45,521 bases of DNA from an uncultured Bacillota bacterium. GTDB lineage: Bacteria > Bacillota > Clostridia > Christensenellales > UBA1242. This document shows, one piece after another, positions 1 through 8,393 of this stretch. The stretch spans positions 1 through 45,521 of the forward strand of contig UQVQ01000006.1 of NCBI GenBank assembly GCA_900544595.1, written 5' to 3'. Each line of letters opens with the position of its first letter. Position 1 is the stretch's first letter. Under the pieces are notes generated by a model. It did not search any database. It saw nothing but the letters and a program-made list of their open reading frames with translations, and was not told the DNA's origin. The position numbers and the translations under genes are program-made.

Positions 1-336
<336 letters not shown>

Positions 337-470
337 CACGTAAGTGATTTCAAGCAAACTAATATGAAATCTTAAGTTAAATCGTTATGAAATATTTGAA
401 AAATGTTATACAATTCAATTGTCAAAAACAAAGTTCGATAATTCACAACTTTATGTTGTTTATTATACCA

Positions 471-592
471 GTGCTGGTGACAATAGAGAGAAGGTCCCAC
501 CTGTTCTCATCTCGAACACAGAAGTTAAGCTTCTCATCGTCGAAAATACTTGACTGGAGACGGTCCGGAAAGATAGAACATTGCCAGCGCAC
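471..592 (+). rRNA. rrf: 5S ribosomal RNA
   Basis: The 122-nt gene has the expected conserved interior (CATCTCGAACACAGAAGTTAAG at about 507-529). Its 5' end GTGCTGGT (471-478) pairs with GCCAGCGC (583-590) through G-C and G-U pairs to form the terminal stem. It follows the 23S gene directly and is followed by a strong terminator at 599, so it closes the rrn operon. Its last ~18 nt are copied again downstream as part of a tandem duplication. Confidence 0.95.
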
Positions 593-598
593 CTAAAT

Positions 599-623
599 AA
601 AACACCCGAAAGGGTGTTTTTTT
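599..623 (+). terminator. rrn operon terminator, copy 1
   Basis: AACACCC-GAAA-GGGTGTT hairpin (601-618) followed by a T run, 7 nt after the 5S 3' end. It is a canonical intrinsic terminator and is duplicated at 791-816. Confidence 0.9.
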
Positions 624-790
624 GTTGCTTAAACAATGTTCTATCTGTTGCCTTTTTGTTTAAAAAGGCAACGCAAGCTCTGCTTGCTTTCCGGAGTCCG
701 TCAATAACGCACTTCGCTTCGCTAAAATTTCGCTTACCCAAGCAAAATTTTGACCGCTCGCTCTCAAGAACATTGCCAGCGCACCTAAAT

Positions 791-816
791 AAAACACCCG
801 AAAGGGTGTTTTTTTT
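791..816 (+). terminator. rrn terminator, copy 2
   Basis: Same AACACCC-GAAA-GGGTGTT hairpin and T run as copy 1, carried in the second duplicated unit. It gives the rrn operon a back-to-back double terminator. Confidence 0.8.
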
Positions 817-1070
817 GTTGCTTAAACAATGTTATATCTGTTGCCTTTTTGTTTAAAAAAGGCAACGCAAGCTCTGCTTGCTTTCTGCAGATTGTCAATA
901 ACACACTTCGCTTCGCTAAAATTTCATTTGCCCAAGCAAGATTTTAACCGCTCGCTCTCAAAAATGTTGTTAATGCAGTTATTAAAAAAAAGTTTATGTC
1001 CTAAAATTTTAAGTATATTTGTTGCGTGAAAAATTGCTTTATGAAAAATACAGTTTTTAACACGTAGATA

Positions 1071-1099
1071 TTGACTTTTATTAAATTAAATAGTATATA
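1071..1099 (+). promoter_or_regulatory. Sigma-A-type promoter for the 1121 gene
   Basis: TTGACT (1071-1076), a 17-nt spacer, then TATATA (1094-1099). This predicts a leader of about 15 nt before the ATG at 1121, containing a weak AAGGGATGA ribosome binding site. Confidence 0.6.
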
Positions 1100-1120
1100 T
1101 ATTATAAGGGATGAAGACAT

Positions 1121-1489
1121 ATGGCTAATTTTTATGAGATTTTAAGTAGAGAAGAAAAAACAGATAGGGATAATTTAGATAAAGCTTTGCAAGATGAAAA
1201 AATTCCAGACTACACAAAGGAATTTGAGCATTTGAAAGAAGTTTGTGACGCCAAGATGGTTTATCTTGATATATGGCGCGACTTTGGGGTTTCAAGAAAA
1301 GAAGGTTTCTTAGAATTCCATGTTAATAATGTTTTTTTTACAAATCTTGAAGAAGAGATTGTGCTTGATTTATCTAAGGTTGCAAAGATTGAAGATGAGA
1401 ATAAACAGGTTATTTATGTTAATGAAAACAGACAGAACTCCGATTTATATACTTTTGCAACGATTTTTGGAAAGTTACCTGCAAAGTAG
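1121..1489 (+). CDS. Hypothetical protein, 122 aa
   Basis: I do not recognise this family. The protein is small, soluble and acidic, with no signal peptide or membrane segment. The N-terminal half is helical and charged; the C-terminal half looks like alternating strands (EGFLEFHVNNVFF, EEEIVLDLSKVAKIE). A promoter (TTGACT/TATATA) sits just upstream, and an AAGGGATGA ribosome binding site precedes the ATG. An intrinsic terminator at 1586 ends the unit, so it appears monocistronic. Codon use matches the neighbouring genes. Confidence 0.75.
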   Translation: MANFYEILSREEKTDRDNLDKALQDEKIPDYTKEFEHLKEVCDAKMVYLDIWRDFGVSRKEGFLEFHVNNVFFTNLEEEIVLDLSKVAKIEDENKQVIYVNENRQNSDLYTFATIFGKLPAK

Positions 1490-1585
1490 CATTTGCTTGC
1501 AGACAAGAAGAGCGCCAACATGATTTAGACTTGCTTGGCAAAGCAGCATACACCGATTTTGAAATGTAGGCAAAAAAAGAAACGG

Positions 1586-1609
1586 CGCAAGGGAAACCTT
1601 GCGTTTTTT
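1586..1609 (+). terminator. Intrinsic terminator
   Basis: CGCAAGG-GAAA-CCTTGCG hairpin followed by six T residues, about 100 nt after the stop of the 1121 gene. Confidence 0.85.
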
Positions 1610-1664
1610 GACTATTGACTTTTGGCGTTTCTTATGTTAAATTTAACTACAATAGGGAGAGAAA

Positions 1665-2087
1665 ATGGAAAGAAAAATTTATACAAACAAATACTCAAAA
1701 ATTGCCGGCAATGAAATCGCAAAAGATTTTTTGGAAGAATGCGAATTTGAAAATGTTGAAGAAATTAAGCAACAACCTGGTTTAAACGGCGAATATGCCT
1801 TAAAATTTAACGCATATTACGATTTCACAGGGAAAGATTATGAAATTTCGCTTTCCGACTTTGAAGTTAAAACAGTTGAATTGAAAAGCGGAAAGGCTGT
1901 TGTTTTTCCAGGGCTTAGAGATTTATGGCGCAAAAAGTTGGAACAAGAATTTGAGCAATACACTTTTGAAAAGCAAATTTATATAAATCAGAAGCAAAAC
2001 GAAATTAAAAATGATTTCCTTAAAACAAATCCAACAAAAAAAGAAAAAAGAGTTTTTGAAAGAAATGTTGATGGAATGAATTTATAG
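1665..2087 (+). CDS. Hypothetical protein, 140 aa
   Basis: Unrecognised, probably cytoplasmic protein. The N-terminal ~85 residues are mixed alpha/beta; the C-terminal third is strongly charged and helical, rich in Lys, Glu and Gln, ending in KKEKRVFERN, which suggests a coiled coil or nucleic-acid or ribosome contact. The start is fixed by AGGGAGAGAAA directly before the ATG. The 2101 gene begins 13 nt after its stop with its own CGAGGGA site, so the two are probably co-transcribed. No motif supports a function. Confidence 0.75.
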   Translation: MERKIYTNKYSKIAGNEIAKDFLEECEFENVEEIKQQPGLNGEYALKFNAYYDFTGKDYEISLSDFEVKTVELKSGKAVVFPGLRDLWRKKLEQEFEQYTFEKQIYINQKQNEIKNDFLKTNPTKKEKRVFERNVDGMNL

Positions 2088-2100
2088 AATCGAGGGAAAA

Positions 2101-2514
2101 ATGTTTGAAAAATTTAATGTTTTTTTATTAGTTCCAGAAAATGTTGAAATTTCATTTATTAAAGATGAAAATGGGCAAGTTAAAGGAAAATATTCTGCAA
2201 CAATTGACGATAACGACTTTAATATGAATATTAAGGCGAAAAGTGTTTATGAGTTTTTCTCAAAACTTTGTTCGGAACTTGGAGTTGAGGTTGGCGAAAA
2301 GGACATCAGAAAGGAATATTACAGTTTAATCACTTTTGACCAAATGACAATCCATTCAGAAGGGGAATGCGAAGCAATTTCAAAAGCAAATAAAAAAAGG
2401 TTCTTAGAAAAATTTGAAAATCATAATGATCTAGATTCTTTTTTCTCAACACTTCAAAAACAGGTTACAACTTTTCAAGACTATTTTTCACCAATTCAAA
2501 GTTATATGGAATAA
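2101..2514 (+). CDS. Hypothetical protein, 137 aa
   Basis: Unrecognised, soluble, acidic protein with no signal peptide or membrane helix. The first ~55 residues look like beta strands (FNVFLLVPENVEISFI, GKYSATIDDNDFNMNI), followed by helical segments. It is preceded by a CGAGGGAAAA ribosome binding site and lies 13 nt downstream of the 1665 gene, so the two probably form a small operon that ends at the bidirectional terminator near 2550. Confidence 0.75.
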   Translation: MFEKFNVFLLVPENVEISFIKDENGQVKGKYSATIDDNDFNMNIKAKSVYEFFSKLCSELGVEVGEKDIRKEYYSLITFDQMTIHSEGECEAISKANKKRFLEKFENHNDLDSFFSTLQKQVTTFQDYFSPIQSYME

Positions 2515-2547
2515 AAAAAATTAAGAAAATAAGGTAAAAATAACAAA

Positions 2548-2574
2548 AAAATCGCTAAATTTGGCGATTTTTTA
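2548..2574. terminator. Bidirectional terminator between convergent genes
   Basis: AAATCGC-loop-GCGATTT hairpin flanked by an A run on the left and a T run on the right, so it can end the plus-strand 2101 gene and the minus-strand idi gene. It overlaps the last codons of idi. Confidence 0.75.
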
Positions 2575-3079
2575 TTATTTTTATCACTTTTGGCGCACAA
2601 ATTAAGAACCACGGAGCAAATTTTTTTGGATTTGTTTCAAGTTGTTTTTCAAGTTTTGAAATTTCAATCCACTCAAATTTTTCTGCTTCTTCGGGATTCA
2701 TTTTAATTTTTCCGCTGTAATTTCCAAGAAGAACATGGTCTAGTTCATACTCAAAAATTGCTCCAAGATTTGCAAAATAGACAAAAGAAAAAAGTTCTTC
2801 TAAAGGAATTGTCTTTGAGATTCCAAGTTCTTCTTTAAGCCTTAAATTTGCTTCAAAAGAAATGTCAGCTGTGAGAGGGTGGCTGCAACAAGCATTTGCC
2901 CAGAGCGAAGGACTGTGATATTTCGTTTTTGCCCGTTTTTGAATTAAAATTTTACTTCCGTCGATAAGAAAAACGGAAAAAGCGCGATGGAGAATGGGCT
3001 TCTTATGCGCGGATAGCTTTTCAACTTTTTTAATTGGGTTGTCGTTTAAATCAACAACAAGAACTTCTTTTCTTTCCAT
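2555..3079 (-). CDS. idi: Isopentenyl-diphosphate delta-isomerase, type I
   Basis: Nudix-fold enzyme that interconverts isopentenyl diphosphate and dimethylallyl diphosphate in isoprenoid synthesis. At 174 aa it is close to the E. coli enzyme. The active-site cysteine motif is clear (WANACCSHP, about residues 61-69), followed by a Nudix-like helix (FEANLRLKEELGI) and the downstream HVLLGNYSG segment. A GAGGTTAAA ribosome binding site supports the ATG at 3079. It is a single gene on the minus strand, convergent with the 2101 gene. Type I idi is common where mevalonate-derived IPP must be isomerised, but no other pathway genes are in the window. Confidence 0.95.
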   Translation of the reverse strand: MERKEVLVVDLNDNPIKKVEKLSAHKKPILHRAFSVFLIDGSKILIQKRAKTKYHSPSLWANACCSHPLTADISFEANLRLKEELGISKTIPLEELFSFVYFANLGAIFEYELDHVLLGNYSGKIKMNPEEAEKFEWIEISKLEKQLETNPKKFAPWFLICAPKVIKIIKNRQI

Positions 3080-3119
3080 TTTAACCTCAAAATTATTTTA
3101 ACATATTTATTTCTAAAAT

Positions 3120-3148
3120 TTGACTTATTTTCATAAAAATTGTATTAT
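3120..3148 (+). promoter_or_regulatory. Sigma-A-type promoter for lemA-DUF2207
   Basis: TTGACT (3120-3125), a 17-nt spacer and TATTAT (3143-3148). The predicted leader of about 27 nt carries AAAGGAGAGA before the lemA ATG. Confidence 0.7.
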
Positions 3149-3181
3149 ACGTATGTAAATATATTATAAAAGGAGAGAAAT

Positions 3182-3772
3182 ATGAACTTTATTGGAGGAG
3201 TTGGAGCAATTGTTGGCGGCGTTATTGGCGGCGTTGTTGGGCTTTTGCTTATAATTTTTATCATTTGGCTTGTTACAACATATAACAATTTTGTTAGATT
3301 AAAGAATGCAATCGAAGAAGCATTCTCAACAATGGATGTTTATCTTAAAAAGAGATATGACCTTGTTCCAAACTTTGTTGAAACAGTTAAAGGATATGCA
3401 AAACACGAAAAGGAAACCTTGGAGAAGGTTATTGCAGCAAGAAATGCTTGTGCAACTGCTGGAAGCACAGAAGACAAGATGGAAAATGAAGCAAGATTAA
3501 CTTCTGTTTTAAAACAACTTTCTGTTGTTATTGAAAAATATCCAGAGCTTAAAGCAGACAAAAATTTCATTGAACTTCAAAACACTTTGAAAAATCTTGA
3601 AAACGAAATTGCATCTTCAAGAAAATACTATAATGGCGTTGTTAAACAATACAATACAAAACGCGAGGTTTTTCCAAGCAATTTGATTGCCAAGATGTTT
3701 AATTTTGACAAAAAACCACTTTATGAAGTTGATTCTGCGGAAGAAAGAAAAAACGTTAAAGTTGAGTTTTAA
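3182..3772 (+). CDS. lemA: LemA family membrane protein
   Basis: LemA-family protein of 196 aa with one N-terminal membrane helix (about residues 8-30, a Gly/Val/Ile/Leu stretch) and a long helical domain. The conserved LemA segment is visible at about residues 42-80 (LKNAIEEAFSTMDVYLKKRYDLVPNFVETV in the protein), followed by the ELQNTLKNLENEIASSRKYYN helix. AAAGGAGAGAAAT before the ATG is a strong ribosome binding site. It sits 2 nt upstream of a DUF2207 gene, a pairing frequent in Firmicutes and Actinobacteria. The molecular role of the pair is not established; membrane homeostasis is the usual guess. Confidence 0.95.
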   Translation: MNFIGGVGAIVGGVIGGVVGLLLIIFIIWLVTTYNNFVRLKNAIEEAFSTMDVYLKKRYDLVPNFVETVKGYAKHEKETLEKVIAARNACATAGSTEDKMENEARLTSVLKQLSVVIEKYPELKADKNFIELQNTLKNLENEIASSRKYYNGVVKQYNTKREVFPSNLIAKMFNFDKKPLYEVDSAEERKNVKVEF

Positions 3773-3774
3773 CT

Positions 3775-5715
3775 ATGATTAAAAAAGGCATTTTAACCTT
3801 ATTGCCTTTTTTTGTTATAGCGCTGATTATTGGAATAGTTAGCGCATTTTTTCCAAGCGATAAAGTTTCGCATGAAAACGAATATAAGGTTACAGATTAC
3901 ACGATTAACGCAACAGTTCGCGAAGATAATTCGCTTTTAATTGACGAAGTTATTGACGTTCACTTTAATTATTCAAGCCACGGAATATATCGCTATATTC
4001 CACTTTATCAAACGGTTATGTTTGAACAAGATGGGAAAACGTATAAAAAGAACTATAAAGTTGAGGTTATTTTTAACAAAAATATTTCCGATAAATGTGA
4101 TTTTTATCTTAGCGGAAGTAATTATATAATGCAAATTGGCGACCAATATAGCTATGCAGCCGAAAATTCAACTTTTCATATTAACTATTTAATCAAACTT
4201 GGCGACGATAAAATAAAGGATTTCGACCAACTTTACTACAACTTTATTGGAACAGGTTGGGACACTACAATTTCAAACGTTAACATTAACATTCAATTTG
4301 AAAAACCAATTGAAGACAGACCAATAACATTCTACGTTGGAACAGATGGCGAAGATGAAATTTACACAAAAACAATTGAAAACAGTTCTGTTTCATTCGC
4401 ATATTCCAATCGTATTAAACCATTCCAAGGCATTACGGCAAGGGCATCGTTAAGCGAGGGATATTTTAAAACCGAAAAGAAATCGCTCGTTCCAAACATA
4501 GCACTTTTGTCTTGTGCTGTTGGATTGTTTGTTTTGGCGTTAGTAATTTATATTATAAATAAAAACAAAAATAGAATTGTTCCAATTGTTGAATTCACAG
4601 CCCCGGAAAACATAACTCCTTCCGACGCGGGATATATAATCGACGCAAAGGTTAATAATGGCGACGTCTCGGCGCTTGTTGTCTATTGGGCAAGCAAGGG
4701 ATTTGTTAAAATTGACGAATCAACAGGAACAACTGTTTTAACAAAGCTTAAAGATGCTGATGACACTTTTAAGGAATATGAAAAAAACATCTTTAACTCA
4801 ATGTTTGTTGGAGATGAGGGGTTTATAATTTCGCAAGTTAATTCTGCAACAGCAAAAGCAATTTCTGGAGCAAGAAAAAGTGTTAAAGAAGAGAATTCCA
4901 AATTTTTTAATAAAACTGTTTTAAGCATTAAGAGTTTCTTTGCCGCTGCTTTTATGATTTTAATTGGAGTTGGACTTAAAGTTGTTTCAAACATAACAGA
5001 CACCTATATATCATCAATTGTTTGCACTTCAATTGCAATTATTTGCGCCGCAGTTGTTTTGGGGCTTATGACAATTAAGGATCAAAAATTAACGCTAAGC
5101 AAAAAGAAATATTTTTGGTATCAAGTTCCTCTTTTCTTAATTCTTATTGGAATTTACATTCCATGTGTAATATTCCTTTTCGACATATACACCGATCCGC
5201 TTTTAACATCAATTTTTGTTCCTGTTTTTGGGCTGCTTTCTGTTTTGCTAATAATGAACTTAAACACACGCAAAGAGGGCAAAAACAAAGAAGTTGGACG
5301 CGTTTTTGGTCTTCGAACCTTTATCTTGGTAACCGAGCAAGACAGGCTTAAAATGCTTGCAGAAGAAAATCCAGAACTCTTTTTTGATGTTCTACCATAT
5401 GCCTATGTTCTTGGGATAAGCAACGTTTGGATTGAAAAGTTTAAGACAATTGATGTTCAATCGCCAGATTGGTATGTTTCCAATAATAACATAGTTGATG
5501 TTTATATCACTGCGCGAATTCTTTCGTCAATGAATTCAATGAACTCAGTTGTTATTCATTCAATTCCGCCAAAACCGCTTCAAAGATTGGCAAAATTTTT
5601 GGAGGAAAAGGCGGAGGATTCAGCGGCGGCGGCTTTGGAGGGGGCGGCGGCGGACGCTGGTAGAAAAAACAATAAAATTAAAGCATTATTTATTAAATTA
5701 AATAATGCTTTTTAA
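3775..5715 (+). CDS. DUF2207 domain membrane protein, frameshifted near its C terminus
   Basis: Partner of LemA, starting 2 nt after its stop. It has an N-terminal membrane anchor (residues ~5-23), an extracytoplasmic DUF2207 beta domain (~35-235), a helix at ~240-260, then two paired helices at ~380-430 and two more at ~450-490, with a cytoplasmic C-terminal region. DUF2207 proteins normally end in a Gly-rich tail closing with Trp. Here that tail is present but in the -1 frame: from about 5590 it reads GGKGGGFSGGGFGGGGGGRW with a stop at 5661-5663. The open frame instead reads an Ala/Glu-rich tail and then runs through the terminator hairpin to 5715. A single-base indel between about 5540 and 5605 explains this, so the intended gene is probably 3775-5663. 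Confidence 0.9.
   Translation: MIKKGILTLLPFFVIALIIGIVSAFFPSDKVSHENEYKVTDYTINATVREDNSLLIDEVIDVHFNYSSHGIYRYIPLYQTVMFEQDGKTYKKNYKVEVIFNKNISDKCDFYLSGSNYIMQIGDQYSYAAENSTFHINYLIKLGDDKIKDFDQLYYNFIGTGWDTTISNVNINIQFEKPIEDRPITFYVGTDGEDEIYTKTIENSSVSFAYSNRIKPFQGITARASLSEGYFKTEKKSLVPNIALLSCAVGLFVLALVIYIINKNKNRIVPIVEFTAPENITPSDAGYIIDAKVNNGDVSALVVYWASKGFVKIDESTGTTVLTKLKDADDTFKEYEKNIFNSMFVGDEGFIISQVNSATAKAISGARKSVKEENSKFFNKTVLSIKSFFAAAFMILIGVGLKVVSNITDTYISSIVCTSIAIICAAVVLGLMTIKDQKLTLSKKKYFWYQVPLFLILIGIYIPCVIFLFDIYTDPLLTSIFVPVFGLLSVLLIMNLNTRKEGKNKEVGRVFGLRTFILVTEQDRLKMLAEENPELFFDVLPYAYVLGISNVWIEKFKTIDVQSPDWYVSNNNIVDVYITARILSSMNSMNSVVIHSIPPKPLQRLAKFLEEKAEDSAAAALEGAAADAGRKNNKIKALFIKLNNAF
5680..5713 (+). terminator. 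Terminator of the lemA-DUF2207 operon
   Basis: AAAGCATTATT / AATAATGCTTT stem followed by T residues. It lies 17 nt after the expected stop at 5663 but inside the frameshifted reading frame, which supports 5663 as the original gene end. Confidence 0.75.
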
Positions 5716-5858
5716 TAAAAAATATATAATTTAATTTAAATTAAAATAAAAATTAAATATTAAAAAATAAAAAAATAAAAATTAAAATTATAATTTAAAT
5801 AAAATTAAATAATAAATTAAATAAAAAATATTTTTAAAAATAAATAAAAAAATAAAAA
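5709..5858. other. 150-bp tract containing only A and T
   Basis: No G or C occurs between the terminator stem of the DUF2207 gene and the terminator stem of metG. It is made of short A and T runs (AAATTAAAT, AAAAATAAA types) with no open frame of note. It separates two converging transcription units. No function is claimed. Confidence 0.9.
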
Positions 5859-5878
5859 GCCCTATTCTAGGGCTTTTT
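5854..5878. terminator. Bidirectional terminator, end of metG
   Basis: AAAAAGCCCTA-TTC-TAGGGCTTTTT perfect hairpin. On the minus strand it ends metG 16 nt after its stop; on the plus strand it backs up the DUF2207 terminator. Confidence 0.85.
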
Positions 5879-5894
5879 AGCAATTTTTAAACAA

Positions 5895-7472
5895 TTATGA
5901 ATTTGCAATTGAATTTAATTTTTCAAGTTCTTTTTTAATGTCCAAGCGGTTAAATAAATTTTCACCTTTTTCAACTTTAATTCCTGCTTTTAATAAATTA
6001 AATGAATTATTTTCATCAATGTTTTTTGGAATATTAGTTCCAAATTTTTCAAAAACAAGAGGGAGTTTTTCTGGAAGGAAAGGAAGGAGGAGAACATAAG
6101 CTTCAAGTTGCGCATTTGCAAGAAGATTTAAGAATGTTTCAACTTCAGCGGTTTTTCCTTCTTTTGCAAGTTCCCAAGGTTTTGTGTCGTCAATATATCT
6201 GTTGCAACTTTCCAAAATTTCAAGAGCTGCTTTATAACTTTGTGTTGGGTGAAGGGCAATCATTTCATCGATGCATTTCTTCTTTAAATCAACAACTTTT
6301 TCTTTAAATTCGCTGTCGATGTTGGAAAGGGAGTTTATTGCAGGAATAATTCCGTCAGTGTATTTTTCAAGCATTCCAAGAGTTCTTGATGCAACGTTTC
6401 CAATTGTGTTTGCAAGATTTGTGTTAAAAGAAAGAAGGAAACTTTCTTGTGAGTATGGCCCGTCATTTCCAAAGTTAATTTCGCCAATTAAGAAGTTGCG
6501 AATTGAATCGCTTCCATAGTTTTCAATTAAAATTCTTGGATCGATAACTTCCTTTTTGCCCGTTTCTTTGCTCTTTGAAAGTTTGTCGTTATTGAAAAGG
6601 AGCCAGCCATGGCCAAAAATTTCTTTTGGCAAAGGTAAGTCGAGAGCCATTAAAATTGCAGGCCAGATAATTGCGTGGAAGCGAACAATCTCCTTGCCAA
6701 CAACATGAACATCTGCTGGCCAAAATTTTTTAAATAATGAATCGTCATCGCTCATATAGCCAAGGGCGGTTATATAGTTTGAAAGAGCGTCAATCCAAAC
6801 ATAAATTGTGTGGTCGGGGTCAAAATCAACAGGAATTCCCCATTTAACGCTTTTTCTTGAAACGCAAAGGTCTTTAAGCCCTTCGCTAAGGAAGTTGTTA
6901 ACCATTTCGTTAACACGATTTTGAGGCTGAAGGAAAGAAGGATTTTTTGCATAAAGCTCGTTAATTTTTTCCGTATATTTGCTTAGTCTAAAGTTGTAGC
7001 ACTCTTCATCGCTGTCGATAACATCGCGTCCGCAATCTGGGCATTTCCCGTTAACAAGTTGTCCGTCGCTCCAAAAAGATTCGCAAGGAACGCAATATTT
7101 CCCAGTGTAGCGAGTTTTATATATTTCGCCTTTTTCATAAAGTTTATTGAATATTTTTTTAACTGAAGAAACATGGTCTGGGTCGGTTGTTCGAATGAAA
7201 CGATCATAAGAAATGTTAAGACTTTTCCAAAGATTTTTTGTGTCGGCAACAATTGAATTAAGGTGTTCCATTTCGCTAACACCTTTTTCCTTGGCAACTT
7301 TTGCAATTTTTTGACCGTGCTCATCGGTTCCAGTTAAAAAGAAAACATCATAACCAAGCATACGATGAAATCTGGCAATTGCGTCACAAACAACAGTTGT
7401 GTAGGAATTTCCAATTGTAAGTTTATTGCTTGGATAGTAGATTGGGGTTGTGATGTAGAATTTCTTATTCAT
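5895..7472 (-). CDS. metG: Methionyl-tRNA synthetase
   Basis: Charges tRNA-Met with methionine. The class I HIGH-type signature is YYPSNKLTIGNSYTT (residues ~10-24), followed by FLTGTDEHGQKI. The zinc-finger cysteines appear as CVPCESFW and CPDCG, and the KMSKS loop is DKLSKSK (~296-302). The start is set at 7472 (MNKKFYI) because GAGGAGAAAACAA precedes it; an ATG 33 nt upstream has no such site. The protein is 525 aa, so it lacks the C-terminal tRNA-binding (EMAP-like) domain found in the ~660-aa Bacillus enzyme. It lies 41 nt downstream of sipW and is probably co-transcribed with it. Confidence 0.97.
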   Translation of the reverse strand: MNKKFYITTPIYYPSNKLTIGNSYTTVVCDAIARFHRMLGYDVFFLTGTDEHGQKIAKVAKEKGVSEMEHLNSIVADTKNLWKSLNISYDRFIRTTDPDHVSSVKKIFNKLYEKGEIYKTRYTGKYCVPCESFWSDGQLVNGKCPDCGRDVIDSDEECYNFRLSKYTEKINELYAKNPSFLQPQNRVNEMVNNFLSEGLKDLCVSRKSVKWGIPVDFDPDHTIYVWIDALSNYITALGYMSDDDSLFKKFWPADVHVVGKEIVRFHAIIWPAILMALDLPLPKEIFGHGWLLFNNDKLSKSKETGKKEVIDPRILIENYGSDSIRNFLIGEINFGNDGPYSQESFLLSFNTNLANTIGNVASRTLGMLEKYTDGIIPAINSLSNIDSEFKEKVVDLKKKCIDEMIALHPTQSYKAALEILESCNRYIDDTKPWELAKEGKTAEVETFLNLLANAQLEAYVLLLPFLPEKLPLVFEKFGTNIPKNIDENNSFNLLKAGIKVEKGENLFNRLDIKKELEKLNSIANS

Positions 7473-7513
7473 TTGTTTTCTCCTCGAAAAGTTTGTTAAA
7501 GGCATTTATAGTT

Positions 7514-8386
7514 TTATTCGCTTTTTTCATTTTTGTCAATTGGTTTTGCCTTTTCTTCAGGGTTTTCCAAATCGTCTTCGTCCCTTGCGGCTTTAAGAGT
7601 TTCAATTTCTTTTTCTCTTTTGATTTTCTTCTTTTCGTCGCTATATTCAAAAACCATTGTCATAAGTTCATAGCAATCGCGGAAAAGAATTATTGTGCAA
7701 GGAACGACAACTAAAAGAACAATTCCAGTTGTTGAGTTAACAAATTTAAAAAATTTAACAATTCCTTTCCCGTCGTCAACATGTTTTCCAATAACATAGT
7801 CTTGATAAATCACATTATAGTCTGCCGATGCGTTGTTTGTTCCTTTTGTTCTAAACCATAGATCGCCGTTTGCGTCGGTTTCAATTTTAATAATTTCGTG
7901 GAAAACAATTCTGTTTTTGCGTGGATTTGATGTTGGTTTCTCGCCGTTTGCAATTGTTGCTGGACGAGGGTGGGCAGGGTCAACATAGTCGAAAAAAGCA
8001 ATGTAGTCGCCAACAGCAAGTTCGTTTGCTTCGGTTTGCTTGATAAATGCTTTATCGCCAACCTCAAAACCGGCGTCACGCATACTTCCCGAAACAACTG
8101 TTATCATCGCATACCCAAAAACCATTGGAACGCCTTTAGTTATTTTTGTTATGATAAGTGAAAGAGAAAAACAGGTTGCAAAAATTAAAATTGGGAAAAG
8201 GACAATGTCCAAAACCAAATTTAAAATTCGCTTTGGCGTCCATTTTTCTTTTTTCTTGCTTAAATTTTTGGAAGGATCAACTTTGGAAGAGGGTTCAAGA
8301 TTGTTTTTTTTGGCATCAATTTTTTGACTTTCTTCTTGAATTTTCTCTTCTTTTTTTTGCGAGATTTGTTTTTCGACTTTTTTCAT
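7514..8386 (-). CDS. sipW: SipW-like (ER-type) signal peptidase I
   Basis: Membrane signal peptidase of the SipW/archaeal type, which uses a Ser-His pair instead of Ser-Lys. A charged ~55-residue N-terminal cytoplasmic tail rich in Lys, Gln and Glu precedes the first membrane helix (~58-82). Box B VVSGSMRDAGFEVGD carries the catalytic Ser (~residue 100); VGDYIAF is box C; the catalytic His is in IVFHEII (His163); FRTKGTNNASAD is box E, with Thr where Asp is common. A second helix (~217-235) is followed by another long charged tail. It lies directly downstream of two TasA-like genes, which are the natural substrates of SipW in Bacillus. No Shine-Dalgarno is visible and the promoter abuts the start codon. 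Confidence 0.92.
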   Translation of the reverse strand: MKKVEKQISQKKEEKIQEESQKIDAKKNNLEPSSKVDPSKNLSKKKEKWTPKRILNLVLDIVLFPILIFATCFSLSLIITKITKGVPMVFGYAMITVVSGSMRDAGFEVGDKAFIKQTEANELAVGDYIAFFDYVDPAHPRPATIANGEKPTSNPRKNRIVFHEIIKIETDANGDLWFRTKGTNNASADYNVIYQDYVIGKHVDDGKGIVKFFKFVNSTTGIVLLVVVPCTIILFRDCYELMTMVFEYSDEKKKIKREKEIETLKAARDEDDLENPEEKAKPIDKNEKSE

Positions 8387-8393
8387 ATGTTTT

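Larger units (their letters stand above)
575..960 (+). repeat. Tandem duplication of 5S 3' end, terminator and downstream DNA
   Basis: Two head-to-tail copies (575-766 and 767-960, period about 192 nt) share the last 18 nt of the 5S gene, the terminator hairpin, a segment holding GGCAACGCAAGC, and a tail ending CCGCTCGCTCTCA. They differ by scattered substitutions and two 1-nt insertions, so the duplication is real sequence rather than an identical assembly echo. The second copy has no intact 5S gene. From 961 to the promoter at 1071 I see only AT-rich DNA. Confidence 0.9.

Noticed and set aside
387..741. ORFs of 69 and 92 aa across the 5S region
   Set aside because: They run through the 5S rRNA and its terminator on either strand and are chance frames in rRNA DNA.
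581..1029. Two similar ORFs (91 and 66 aa) downstream of the 5S gene
   Set aside because: Their similarity comes from the tandem duplication of non-coding DNA. They contain the terminators, lack ribosome binding sites and have no protein-like composition.
5590..5615. Programmed -1 ribosomal frameshift in the DUF2207 gene
   Set aside because: The A/T run near the switch (AAAATTTTT) is not in the X-XXY-YYZ register of the reading frame, so a slippery heptamer is not supported. A simple indel is more likely.
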